From Tepidamorphus sp. (GTDB taxonomy: Bacteria; Pseudomonadota; Alphaproteobacteria; Rhizobiales; Tepidamorphaceae): a stretch of DNA of 64,000 nt. How positions within the stretch are numbered: position 1 is the first letter of the stretch; each line of letters opens with the position of its first letter. Of the stretch, positions 7,354 through 16,334 are shown piece by piece. Under the pieces are notes generated by a model. It saw nothing but the letters and a program-made list of their open reading frames with translations, did no database searches and had not been told where the DNA came from. The stretch spans positions 1 to 64,000 of the forward strand of contig JANQKY010000035.1 of assembly GCA_028280885.1 (NCBI GenBank), read 5' to 3'. The translations under genes and the position numbers were made by a program.

Positions 7354-8382
7354 TTAGTTCTGGGCCGAATAGGCCTTTTCATAGGTGTCGATCAGCGCCT
7401 TGCCCTGATCGCCGGCGCGGCCGATATAGGCGGCCTTGGCCTTGTCATACATCTTGTCGCGCAGCGCGGCCTTCTCCTCGTCGGAGGCGACGCGCACCGA
7501 GATATCGCCCTGCTTGATGTCTTCCAGCGCCGCCTCGATCGCCTTGGCCTTGTGGGCGCGCAACTCCGGAATGACCTCGATGAAGGCCTCCGTGATGACG
7601 GTCCGATGGTCCTCCGGCAGGCTGTTCCACCAGGTCGGGTTGAACAGGACCACGTCCTCCATGGCGCCGTGCTCGGAGACGACCAGATACTTCTGGACCT
7701 CGTCGAACTTCATCCGCTGGATCGTGTCGAGCGGGTTTTCCTGGCCGTCGACGACGCCGGTCTGCAGCGAGGTGTAGAGTTCGCCGAAGGGCAGGGCGAT
7801 CGCCGAGGCGCCGAGCGCGTCGAACTGCTCGATCAGGATCTTCGAATCCATCACCCGGAACTTCTGCCCGGTAAAGGACTTAAGGTCGTCGAGCGGCTTG
7901 TTGGAGGTGAAGTTCTTCAGGCCGTTCGGCCACAGCGCGACGCCGACAACGCCCTTGGAACCGAAGGAGTCGAGCAGCGCATCGCCGAATTCGCTCTCGC
8001 GCAGCGCCTGCGCCTTGTCGGCATCGGCGGGCAGCAGGAACGGAATGTCGAGAATGGAGATCGCCGGATTGAAGCCGCCGAGGAAGGCTGCCGGCGAGAC
8101 GGTCGCTTCCAGCGTTCCAAGCTGCACCCCTTCCGTCATCTGGCGCTGGTTGCCGAGCTGGCCTGAGGGAAAGATCTGGAACTCGACGGCCCCGTCGGTG
8201 CGGTCCTTGACGAGATCGGCGACCTTCTGAAGGTGCACGTGGCGGGATTGCTTGTCGGATTCCAGATGGCCGATTCGGGCCGTATAGTCCGCCGCCAGCG
8301 CTGTCAGGGAAGGCGTTGCCACCAGTCCCGCAACGAGTGCGGCCCCCACGCAAGGCTTCAGGAGCGTGCGCAATGCGTTCAT
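7354..8382 (-). CDS. dctP: TRAP transporter periplasmic solute-binding protein (DctP family)
   Basis: A 342-residue secreted binding protein. It begins MNALRTLLK, then a hydrophobic core ending TALAAD, a clear signal peptide with cleavage after ALA. The mature part has family features: FQIFPSGQLGNQRQMTEGVQ, PFGELYTSLQTGVVDGQENP and the conserved arginine in QKFRVMDSKIL, which usually salt-bridges a ligand carboxylate, as expected for a carboxylated pyrimidine such as orotate. Start ATG 8382 has AGAGGA upstream; 21 extra in-frame codons beyond it precede the signal peptide and overlap the promoter. First gene of the operon. Confidence 0.93.
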   Translation of the reverse strand: MNALRTLLKPCVGAALVAGLVATPSLTALAADYTARIGHLESDKQSRHVHLQKVADLVKDRTDGAVEFQIFPSGQLGNQRQMTEGVQLGTLEATVSPAAFLGGFNPAISILDIPFLLPADADKAQALRESEFGDALLDSFGSKGVVGVALWPNGLKNFTSNKPLDDLKSFTGQKFRVMDSKILIEQFDALGASAIALPFGELYTSLQTGVVDGQENPLDTIQRMKFDEVQKYLVVSEHGAMEDVVLFNPTWWNSLPEDHRTVITEAFIEVIPELRAHKAKAIEAALEDIKQGDISVRVASDEEKAALRDKMYDKAKAAYIGRAGDQGKALIDTYEKAYSAQN

Positions 8383-8427
8383 ATCCGTCCTCTGGTTTTT
8401 CGATAGATCGATTAAAAGGAAGGGATG

Positions 8428-8456
8428 ATCGTAGGCTGGCCGCATCTCACCGTCAA
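8428..8456 (-). promoter_or_regulatory. Sigma70-type promoter of the dctP-pyr operon
   Basis: On the minus strand TTGACG (8456-8451) and TACGAT (8433-8428) are separated by exactly 17 bp, a near-consensus housekeeping promoter. Predicted start is near 8421, leaving a leader of about 40 nt before ATG 8382. No competing match is visible in the gap. Confidence 0.65.
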
Positions 8457-8462
8457 GAAATA

Positions 8463-8482
8463 TCTCAAAATTGAGAATTTTG
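8463..8482. promoter_or_regulatory. Overlapping palindromes; candidate operator of the divergent regulator
   Basis: Two interleaved inverted repeats share these 20 AT-rich bases: TCTCAA-AA-TTGAGA (8463-8476) and CAAAATT-GAG-AATTTTG (8466-8482). They lie 6 bp upstream of the -35 of the dctP promoter and about 120 bp before the XRE regulator start, the right place for a factor acting on one or both divergent units. Binding is inferred. Confidence 0.55.
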
Positions 8483-8598
8483 TAAAACCGATTTCCTTTT
8501 TGCGACGAATTGTGTCATCAGTAGACGGATCCGCGGCCGGGAAACGGGCGACGGGAGCAAGTGTCTGGGAAACCACCGATTCGATCGAGGCGGCATCC

Positions 8599-9486
8599 GT
8601 GAATCACGGTATTTCGAGCGCGGAAATCGGCGAGCGCATGAAGGCCTTCCGCCTCGGCGCCGGGCTGTCGCCCGAAGCGCTGGCGGAGCGGGCTGGCGTC
8701 TCGCGGGCGGCCATCTATCGCTACGAGTCGGGCCAGCCGGCGCGCATCGACGTTCTGGTCAAGATCGCCGACGTATTGCACGTCTCGCTGCCGACGCTGC
8801 TCGGCGCCGGCGTCGAGTACATCTCCTCGGCCATCAGCTTCTTCGAGCGCATGCGCCAGCTGGAGGAGCATGTCGACCAGATCACGGTGCTGTTCGGCCC
8901 TGTCTCCTACCTGCTCACGACCGATCTCTACGACACCTACCTGCCGGCGGTGCTGCGCGAGAGCATTCCCGACAATATCGACGGGCGCGGCCAGGCGTTG
9001 GGCGACGTCGATCTGCTGATCGACATCCTGGCCGCCCGCAAGCAGGCCTATCGCGATCGCCGGCCCAACATCATCAGCCTGACCTCGGCGGCCGAACTGA
9101 CCCAGTTCCTGCGCCTAGGCCTGGTCGGGTCGCACCGGCCGCCGGGCGTCGATCTGGCCGAGCGGCGCCGGGCGGCCCGCGTCGAGGTCGAGAACATCGT
9201 CTCGCTCCTGCGCCATCAGCCGATCGGCACGCAGTTGGGCGTCGTCGTCGATTCGATGCCCGGCGCCAGCCATCAGATCTTCAAGCAGGCCGCCCGCAAG
9301 ACCGTCGCGGTGAGCCCCTACCGGCTCGGCACCTTCGCCAATGTCCGGCTGGGTGTTGCAACGATCAGCGCGGCGCCTGATGCCACCGAGCTCTATCAGT
9401 CGGTGACCAACGCGTTGTGGGCGCGCGCCCTGAAGGGCGACCGGGCCGCCGATTTCATCGAGGCGCAGGTGCTGGAGGGCGGCTAG
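8599..9486 (+). CDS. XRE-family transcriptional regulator, divergent from the TRAP/pyr operon
   Basis: About 295 residues from GTG 8599 (GAGG upstream; the frame stays open to 8425, so an upstream start is not excluded). Residues about 10-65 form a Cro/C1-type helix-turn-helix (GERMKAFRLGAGLSPEALAERAGVSRAAIYRYESG). The remaining 220 residues match no ligand domain I can name, though a segment rich in small hydrophobics suggests an effector-binding fold. Divergent orientation and the palindrome between the genes suggest it senses the imported compound and controls the dctP-pyr operon. Confidence 0.8.
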   Translation: MNHGISSAEIGERMKAFRLGAGLSPEALAERAGVSRAAIYRYESGQPARIDVLVKIADVLHVSLPTLLGAGVEYISSAISFFERMRQLEEHVDQITVLFGPVSYLLTTDLYDTYLPAVLRESIPDNIDGRGQALGDVDLLIDILAARKQAYRDRRPNIISLTSAAELTQFLRLGLVGSHRPPGVDLAERRRAARVEVENIVSLLRHQPIGTQLGVVVDSMPGASHQIFKQAARKTVAVSPYRLGTFANVRLGVATISAAPDATELYQSVTNALWARALKGDRAADFIEAQVLEGG

Positions 9487-9635
9487 CCTTCCGCCCGGCT
9501 TGACAGACTGCGGGATCGGGGCGCGAAAAGTCGTCCCGGCCCGGCTTGCGTTTCGGGCAATTTGCTGTAGCGTGCCGGCGACTTTCGAGGCTTGCGGAAC
9601 GGCGCGTCCGGGGTGACCGGAGCGGGAGGTGCACG

Positions 9636-10307
9636 ATGATGGATTTCGCTCTTGCCAGGCGCAATATGGTGGAATCCCAGATCCGGCCGAATGACGTCAC
9701 CGATCACCGGTTGATCCAGGCCTTTCTGGAAACGCCGCGCGAGCCCTTCGTGCCGCCGGCGATGCGCGAGCTTGCCTATATCGACGAGGACATCCCGCTT
9801 ACCGATCCGGAGGTGGGCAATGCGCGCCGCTGGCTGATGGAGCCGATGCCGTTCGCCCGGCTCGTGGCCCTTGCGGAGATCCGCCCGTCCGATCTCGTGC
9901 TCGATATCGGCTGCGGGACCGGCTATTCCGCCGCCATTCTCGCCCGGCTGGCCGAATCGGTCGTCGGCATCGAAAGCGATGCCGCGCTCGCCGAGGCCGC
10001 CGACGCGCGGCTCATCGAAATGGGCATCGGCAACGCGGCGATCATCACCGGCGCGCTGAGCGAGGGCTATCCGAGCCAGGGCCCCTATGACGTGATCGTC
10101 CTGGAGGGCGCCGTCGGCGAGGTTCCCGGCGGCGTGCTGGCGCAACTGCGCGACGGTGGCCGCCTGGTCGCCCCGGTGACGGCCGGCCCGGTCGGCAAGG
10201 CGACATTGTTCTGCTCGAGCGGGGGCGAAATCTCCTCGCGCGTGGCCTTTGACATCAACGTCCATCCCTTGCCGGGCTTTGAGCGGAAGGCTGAATTCGT
10301 CTTCTGA
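9636..10307 (+). CDS. pcm: Protein-L-isoaspartate O-methyltransferase family protein
   Basis: A 223-residue SAM-dependent methyltransferase. Motif I is VLDIGCGTGYSAA near residue 88, with ESQIRPNDVTDHRLIQAF and TPREPFVPP at the N-terminus, as in the alphaproteobacterial PCMT-like proteins found next to tolC. It would methylate isoaspartyl residues in damaged proteins, but the tolC-linked form diverges from classical Pcm and its substrate is less certain. Tandem ATGs occur at 9636 and 9639 behind GGGAGGT. It is 181 bp upstream of tolC. Confidence 0.8.
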   Translation: MMDFALARRNMVESQIRPNDVTDHRLIQAFLETPREPFVPPAMRELAYIDEDIPLTDPEVGNARRWLMEPMPFARLVALAEIRPSDLVLDIGCGTGYSAAILARLAESVVGIESDAALAEAADARLIEMGIGNAAIITGALSEGYPSQGPYDVIVLEGAVGEVPGGVLAQLRDGGRLVAPVTAGPVGKATLFCSSGGEISSRVAFDINVHPLPGFERKAEFVF

Positions 10308-10488
10308 TCCGGGCGCGGGTGTGGCCTTAATACGGCACCGGCGGCTAAACCGTGCCGCGCGGTTCGATTGGACTTCTCCCCGTCTCCGTCGCGGGATAGG
10401 GTGAACGGTGACGAAAAGTGGGGGCTTTACACTCGCCGTCAGAGCGGGGTGGGGCAGACAGCGGATAGTGACGGCGTCGTGGAAATCC

Positions 10489-11883
10489 ATGCTTGAAATC
10501 AAGTTTGTGCGAAGGGTCTGGGGCGGTGCGGCACGGGTCGCGCCGGGTGTGGTGCTGGCCGCCGCGATGATGGTTTCGAGCGACCGCGCCTCCGCGGAGA
10601 CGCTGTTCTCGGCCCTGTCCTATACCTATGTCAGCAACCCCGATCTGAACGCGGCGCGCGCCAACATGCGGGCGGTCGACGAAAGCGTTCCGCAGGCGCT
10701 CGCCGGCTGGCGTCCGGTTATCCTGGCGATCGGCTCGGTGACGCGGGTCGCCACCGATACCAGCCCCGGCGGGCGGCTGGACCGGACCGAGTCGAATATC
10801 GGTCTGACATTCGAGCAGAATCTGTTCGCGGGCTTCACGACGCTCAACTCGACGAAATCGGCGGAAGCCAGCGTGTTATCCAACCGCGAGATTCTGGAAA
10901 ACACCGAGCAGAACACGCTGCTGTCGGCCGTTCAGGCCTATATGGACGTGCTGACCGACCAGGCGATCGTCGGGCTGAACCAGCAGAACATCGAGGTGCT
11001 GACCGAGCAGCTTCGCGCCACGCGCGACCGCTTCCAGGTCGGCGAGGTGACGAATACCGACGTCGCCCAGGCCGAGGCAGCCCTCAGCGGCGCCTACACG
11101 CAGCTCAACACCGCCCAGGCGAACCTGCTCTCCGCCAAGGCGACCTACCGACAGGTGATCGGCCGCGAGCCGGCCGGCCTGGCGCCCGGCACGCCGGCGC
11201 GCAGCATTCCCCACAACCTGGATGACGCGCTTCGGCTGGCCCATGATGACCATCCCGCCATCAAGGCGCAGGTCTATGCCGAGGAATCGGCCGCCTATAC
11301 GGTCAAGGTCGCGGAAGGAGCGCTGTTGCCGAACGTGACGCTCGACGGATCGATCACGCACACGATCAACCCGTCGACCTTCTTCGACCGCACCACCACC
11401 GGTCAGGTCGGCGTCAACGTGACCGTGCCGATCTATCAGGGCGGCGGCGAATACTCGCTCGTCCGCGAGGCCAAGGAATTGCGCACCCAGGCGCTGCTGC
11501 AGGTCGATTCGACCCGTCAGCAGGTCCGCGCCGCGGTGATCTCCTCGTGGGGGTCGCTGGAGGCGGCGGTCGCGTCGATTTCGTCCGCCCAGGCCGAGGT
11601 GAAGGCGGCGCAGGTGGCGCTGGATGGTGTGCGCGAGGAGGCAAAGGTCGGCCAGCGCACCACGCTCGACGTGCTCGATTCCGAGCAGACCCTGCTCGAT
11701 GCGCGCACCTCTCTGGTCACCGCCGAAAGCGACCGTGTCGTGGCCTCCTATTCGCTATTGTCCTCGGTCGGTCAGCTGACGGCCCGCAGCCTCGGCCTCG
11801 CCGTCGATATCTACGATCCGAAGGTGCATTACAAGCAGGTCCGCGACAAGTGGTTCGGCCTGCGCACGCCCAGCGGTCAGTAG
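10489..11883 (+). CDS. tolC: TolC-family outer-membrane efflux channel protein
   Basis: A 464-residue type I secretion/efflux outer-membrane factor. N-terminal signal peptide (hydrophobic GVVLAAAMMV, cleavage near ASA-ETLF), then two OEP repeats with long helices: QTLLDARTSL-type and QAEAALSGAYTQLNTAQANL segments, and DVLDSEQTLLDA with the TTLDVLD signature in the second repeat. ATG 10489 is preferred as it gives a sensible signal peptide, although its Shine-Dalgarno is weak and GTG 10468 is in frame. Followed by a 680-bp repeat-bearing spacer, so probably transcribed alone or with pcm. Confidence 0.92.
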   Translation: MLEIKFVRRVWGGAARVAPGVVLAAAMMVSSDRASAETLFSALSYTYVSNPDLNAARANMRAVDESVPQALAGWRPVILAIGSVTRVATDTSPGGRLDRTESNIGLTFEQNLFAGFTTLNSTKSAEASVLSNREILENTEQNTLLSAVQAYMDVLTDQAIVGLNQQNIEVLTEQLRATRDRFQVGEVTNTDVAQAEAALSGAYTQLNTAQANLLSAKATYRQVIGREPAGLAPGTPARSIPHNLDDALRLAHDDHPAIKAQVYAEESAAYTVKVAEGALLPNVTLDGSITHTINPSTFFDRTTTGQVGVNVTVPIYQGGGEYSLVREAKELRTQALLQVDSTRQQVRAAVISSWGSLEAAVASISSAQAEVKAAQVALDGVREEAKVGQRTTLDVLDSEQTLLDARTSLVTAESDRVVASYSLLSSVGQLTARSLGLAVDIYDPKVHYKQVRDKWFGLRTPSGQ

Positions 11884-11990
11884 GGGCATGCGGTTCGGTG
11901 GGATCGGCTGGCTTATCTGATCTGACCGCGACGGATTTGATTTACGTTCAGCGGTGGTGCTTTGGTTTGCGTGCAGTGACCGATAGCAGG

Positions 11991-12196
11991 CGCTGACGGG
12001 CCCTCACCCGGCCCTTAGGGCCACCCTCTCCCGCCAAGGGGGAGAGGGTCCGTGCCATGCAGCCGCTTTCCCGTAAATTCTACCTCTTTCCCAGAAGGAT
12101 AGAGGGGAGAACGAGGGTGCCGCGGGGTTCTTACCCTCTCCCCCTTGGCGGGAGAGGGCGGCGAGCGCCAGCGAGCCGGGTGAGGGCCCGTCAGCG
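11991..12196. repeat. Long imperfect inverted repeat (about 60-bp arms) downstream of tolC
   Basis: The left arm 11991-12049 (CGCTGACGGGCCCTCACCCGG ... GGGAGAGGGT) is the reverse complement, with small gaps, of 12133-12196; about 83 bp lie between. Each arm contains its own smaller hairpin around CTCTCCCGCC/AAGGGGGAGAG. This is a dispersed intergenic element (a related pair sits at 21121-21283) and may act as a bidirectional transcription barrier. The rest of 11884-12565 (TolC to PopZ) shows no convincing gene or RNA. Confidence 0.75.
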
Positions 12197-12565
12197 GCTG
12201 TTGCCGGTCACCGCCCTCGAAAGAACGCGCTCGCCTTCGAGCACATCCTCTCCAACCTCATATGAGGGTACAGCCTGGATTCCCCCATCCCGCGCTAACG
12301 CTTGGCTGAGAGAACGAGGCAAGCGCGCTCTTCACCCGGTTTGGTCCCCCGCAGTCCCGGACATCGCTGCGTTTCGCCAAGACACCCCCGCCAAGAGATC
12401 GCCCCGACGCCCCCACGAAACCATTGCCGCGAATCACGCTTTGCCCGAATGTAAAGAAAGCGTTACCTGGGGTGCGTCCGTTCCGCAGTTTCTGGTGAGT
12501 TGAAGTTGGGTGGTCGCCGGGCATTGGTTCGGCCGGCGATGTGGTGAATGAGGGGTAGGGGGATT

Positions 12566-13486
12566 ATGAACAGGCCGAATCCGGCTCCGGAGCCGACAAT
12601 GGAGGAAATTCTCGCCTCGATTCGGCGGATCATCTCCGATGGGGAGGAGGCAGCCCAGGCCGCCGCGGCCGAGGAGGCCGCCAGCCAGCCCGACCCGCTC
12701 CCCATGCCCGATCCGCTGCCCCCTGTCGAGCCGCCCGTGCAGATGGTGCAGGCCGCCCCGCCACCCGTTCAGCCGCCCGCTCCGCCACCCGTTCAGCCGG
12801 TCGAGCCTCAGCCGCTTCCCGTAGAGGCCTTGCAGCCGGCTCCCGACCACGGACAGCCCGATCCGGCGCCGGTCGCCGTGGTGCCGGAGCCTGCCGATAT
12901 CTTCGATCTGACCGACGACATGGTCGCCGAAGACGAGGCGCCGGCTCCTGTCGTTCCGCCGGCCCCTGTCGTTCCGCCGGAAGCCGCCGTTCGGCCGGAT
13001 GCTGCCGTTCCGCCGGCTGACCTCGCCGCGCCCGCGCCGCCGGAGCCGGCCATCGCGCCGGCGATGCCACCGCGCCCCGTCGCCGATCTGCCCGTGTCCG
13101 CCGAGATGGCCCCATCCGCCGATCTCGTCGATCCGGACGTCTTCGAAGTCGAGTTCGACGAAACGTCGAGCGCGCCGGAGGGCGATCTCATCGCGCCGGA
13201 CGATCCGGCCCCTGTCGATCCGGCCCCTATCGATCCAGCCCCTGTGGAACCGGAGCCAGTCGCCGAAAAGCCCGCACTGATGTCGCCGAATTCCGATGCC
13301 GCCGTGGCCTCCGCGTTCGGCCGGCTCGCCGATACCATGCTCAGCCAGGATCCCCGCACGATCGAGGACCTGGTCAGCGACATGCTGCGGCCGATGCTGA
13401 AGGAATGGCTGGACGACAACCTGCCGACGCTCGTCGAGAAGCTGGTCCGCGAGGAGATCGAGCGGGTCTCGCGCGGCCGGCGTTGA
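12566..13486 (+). CDS. popZ: PopZ-like polar organizing protein (DUF2497)
   Basis: 306 residues with the three-part PopZ plan: an N-terminal helix beginning near PEPTMEEILASIRRIISD (partner binding), a long Pro/Ala/Glu-rich acidic linker (about 40-240) with PVVPPAP- and DPAPVDPAPI-like repeats, and a C-terminal oligomerisation region (LVSDMLRPMLKEWLDDNLP, then LVEKLVREEIERVSRG). PopZ condenses at cell poles and tethers the centromere/ParB complex. Located upstream of valS as in most alphaproteobacteria. ATG 12566 follows an AGGGGTAGGGGGA ribosome site. The linker is longer than in Caulobacter PopZ (177 aa in total). Confidence 0.88.
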   Translation: MNRPNPAPEPTMEEILASIRRIISDGEEAAQAAAAEEAASQPDPLPMPDPLPPVEPPVQMVQAAPPPVQPPAPPPVQPVEPQPLPVEALQPAPDHGQPDPAPVAVVPEPADIFDLTDDMVAEDEAPAPVVPPAPVVPPEAAVRPDAAVPPADLAAPAPPEPAIAPAMPPRPVADLPVSAEMAPSADLVDPDVFEVEFDETSSAPEGDLIAPDDPAPVDPAPIDPAPVEPEPVAEKPALMSPNSDAAVASAFGRLADTMLSQDPRTIEDLVSDMLRPMLKEWLDDNLPTLVEKLVREEIERVSRGRR

Positions 13487-13650
13487 CCCCAGGCCAGCTA
13501 CGCAAAGCGGCCTCTCTGCGCCGGGTGCGCCGCATCCGCGTCGGTTGACTTGATCCGGCCAGTCGGGTTTATCGCTGGCCGGTCGCTGTGGCTTGTCCGG
13601 CCGGCGCGACCACCCCTGACCTCCATGCACCACCCGCGACGGACCGAGAG

Positions 13651-16314
13651 ATGCTCGACAAGACCTTCACGCCCTCAGACGTTGAATCCCGGATCTACGA
13701 CTCCTGGGAGGAGGCGGGTGTATTCCGGTCCGGCGCGCCCGACCGCGCCGATGCCAGGCCCTACACGATCGTCATCCCGCCGCCCAACGTCACCGGCAGC
13801 CTGCATATGGGCCACGCGCTCAACAACACGCTGCAGGACGTGCTGATCCGCTTCGAGCGGATGCGCGGCCGCGACGCGCTGTGGCAGCCGGGCATGGACC
13901 ATGCCGGCATCGCCACGCAGATGGTCGTCGAGCGTCAGCTTGAGGAAAGCGGCCTGAAGCGCCGCGACATGAGCCGCGAGGATTTCATCAACCGGGTCTG
14001 GTCGTGGAAGGGCCAGTCCGGCGGCCTGATCATCAACCAGCTGAAACGCCTCGGCGCCTCCTGCGACTGGGAGCGCGAGCGCTTCACCATGGACGAGGGC
14101 CTCTCGAAGGCGGTCCTGAAGGTCTTCGTCGATCTCTACAAGGCCGGCCTGATCTACAAGGACAAGCGCCTCGTCAACTGGGATCCGAAGCTGGTCACCG
14201 CGATCTCCGACCTGGAGGTCGTCCCGGTCGAGACCAACGGCCATCTCTGGCACCTGCGCTATCCCGTCAAGGACCAGCTGGACCGGTACATCGTCGTCGC
14301 CACGACCCGGCCGGAGACGATGCTGGGCGACACCGCCGTCGCCGTTCATCCAGACGACGAGCGCTACGCCGATCTGATCGGCAAACATGTCGTCCTGCCG
14401 TTGGTTAACCGCGAAATCCCGATCGTCGCCGACGAGCACGCCGATCCCGAACAGGGCTCGGGCGCCGTCAAGATCACGCCGGCCCACGACTTCAACGACT
14501 TCGAGGTCGGCCGCCGCCACGACCTGCCGATGATCAACGTGCTGGATGCCCACGCGCATATCAACGACGCAGCGCCGGAGACATATCGCGGCCTCGACCG
14601 CTACGAGGCGCGCAAGCGGATCGTCGCCGATCTCGAGGCGCTCGGCCTGCTTGAGAAGATCGAGGACCACGTCCACGTCATTCCGCATGGCGACCGCTCG
14701 AACGTCGTCATCGAGCCCTGGCTGACCGACCAGTGGTATGTCGACGCGGCGACGCTGGCAAAGCCGGCGATCGAGGCGGTCGAACGCGGGGATACTGTCT
14801 TTGTCCCGCGCAACTGGGAAAAGACCTATTTCGAATGGATGCGCAACATCCAGCCCTGGTGCATCTCGCGCCAGCTTTGGTGGGGCCACCAGATCCCGGC
14901 CTGGTATGCGCCCGACGGCGAAGTCTTCGTCGCCGGCACCGAGGAGGAGGCCTACGCCGCCGCCCGCGCGAAATACGGCGACGACGTCACGCTGGAGCGC
15001 GATCCCGATGTCCTCGACACCTGGTTTTCCTCCGCCCTCTGGCCGTTCTCGACGCTCGGCTGGCCCGACGAGGCGCCGGAACTGAAGCGCTACTACCAGA
15101 CGGACGTGCTGATCACCGGCTTCGACATCATCTTCTTCTGGGTCGCCCGGATGATGATGATGGGCCTCTATTTCATGAAGGAGGCGCCCTTCCACACCGT
15201 CTACATCCACGCCCTTGTCCGCGACGAGAAGGGGCAGAAGATGTCGAAATCGAAGGGCAACGTCATCGATCCGCTCGACCTGATCGGCAAATACGGCGCC
15301 GATGCGTTGCGCTTCACGCTCTGCGCGATGGCCGCTCAGGGCCGCGACATCAAGCTCGCCGAGGCCCGGGTCGAGGGCTATCGCAACTTCGCGACCAAGC
15401 TGTGGAACGCCGCCCGCTTCTGCGAGATGAACGGCTGCGCCCGGGTCGACGGGTTCGATCCGAAATCGGTCACCGAAACGGTCAACCGCTGGATCGTCGG
15501 CGAGGCGGAGGCCGCCGCCCGCGCCGTCACCGAGGGCATCGACACCTATCGCTTCAACGAAGGGGCGGGCAGCGCCTATCGCTTCGTCTGGAACGTCTTC
15601 TGCGACTGGTATCTGGAGCTTGCCAAGCCGATCCTGTCGGGCGAGGACGGACCGGCCAAGGACGAGACGCGGGCGACGGCTGCCTGGGTCATCGACCAGA
15701 TCCTGAAGATCCTGCATCCCTTCATGCCCTACGTCACCGAGGAACTGTGGTCGCGGCTCGGCGGCGAGGGGGCTGCGCCCGCGACGATGCTGGCGCTGTC
15801 GCACTGGCCCGATCTCGACGGCCTGATCGACGCCCGCGCCAAGGCTGATATCGACTGGCTGATCGACACCGTCACCGCCATCCGCTCGGTCCGTTCGGAG
15901 ATGAACGTGCCGGCCGGCGCCCGCCTGCCGCTTGTCCTGATCGGCGCGACCGGCGAGGCGGAGGACCGGGCGCGGCGCTATCGCGAGCCGCTGATGCGCC
16001 TTGCCCGCCTGGAGGCGATCTCGTCGGGCGACAGCGTCCCGGCCGGTGCCGTCCAGACCGTCGTCGGCGATGCGACGCTGGCGCTGCCGATCGCCGATGT
16101 CGTCGACCTGTCGGCCGAACGCGCCCGGCTGGAGAAGGAGCTCAAGAAGATCTCCGACGAGATCGGCAAGATCGACGCCAAGCTCGCCAACGAGAAATTC
16201 CTGTCGCGGGCGCCCGAACATGTCGTCGAGGAGCAGCGCGAACGCCGCGGCGAGGCCGAGGAGGCGCGCGCCAAGCTCACCGACGCGCTCAGCCGGCTGG
16301 CGGGCGCGGCCTGA
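13651..16314 (+). CDS. valS: Valyl-tRNA synthetase
   Basis: An 887-residue class I synthetase charging tRNA-Val. HIGH-box variant LHMGHALN near residue 54 follows [19 protein letters not shown] near 530 is the second ATP site. The editing (CP1) domain holds [19 protein letters not shown]; the C-terminal coiled-coil arm ([25 protein letters not shown]) is present. Start ATG 13651 ([13 protein letters not shown]) has GGACCGAGAG upstream; the in-frame extension to 13588 shows no family similarity. Full-length and intact. Confidence 0.97.
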   Translation: MLDKTFTPSDVESRIYDSWEEAGVFRSGAPDRADARPYTIVIPPPNVTGSLHMGHALNNTLQDVLIRFERMRGRDALWQPGMDHAGIATQMVVERQLEESGLKRRDMSREDFINRVWSWKGQSGGLIINQLKRLGASCDWERERFTMDEGLSKAVLKVFVDLYKAGLIYKDKRLVNWDPKLVTAISDLEVVPVETNGHLWHLRYPVKDQLDRYIVVATTRPETMLGDTAVAVHPDDERYADLIGKHVVLPLVNREIPIVADEHADPEQGSGAVKITPAHDFNDFEVGRRHDLPMINVLDAHAHINDAAPETYRGLDRYEARKRIVADLEALGLLEKIEDHVHVIPHGDRSNVVIEPWLTDQWYVDAATLAKPAIEAVERGDTVFVPRNWEKTYFEWMRNIQPWCISRQLWWGHQIPAWYAPDGEVFVAGTEEEAYAAARAKYGDDVTLERDPDVLDTWFSSALWPFSTLGWPDEAPELKRYYQTDVLITGFDIIFFWVARMMMMGLYFMKEAPFHTVYIHALVRDEKGQKMSKSKGNVIDPLDLIGKYGADALRFTLCAMAAQGRDIKLAEARVEGYRNFATKLWNAARFCEMNGCARVDGFDPKSVTETVNRWIVGEAEAAARAVTEGIDTYRFNEGAGSAYRFVWNVFCDWYLELAKPILSGEDGPAKDETRATAAWVIDQILKILHPFMPYVTEELWSRLGGEGAAPATMLALSHWPDLDGLIDARAKADIDWLIDTVTAIRSVRSEMNVPAGARLPLVLIGATGEAEDRARRYREPLMRLARLEAISSGDSVPAGAVQTVVGDATLALPIADVVDLSAERARLEKELKKISDEIGKIDAKLANEKFLSRAPEHVVEEQRERRGEAEEARAKLTDALSRLAGAA

Positions 16315-16334
16315 GGCCTGATCGCCTTGAGGCC

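Noticed and set aside
12057..12503. 148-residue ORF in the tolC-popZ spacer
   Set aside because: Composed of repeat-derived Pro/Arg/Ser-rich sequence with no ribosome site or similarity.
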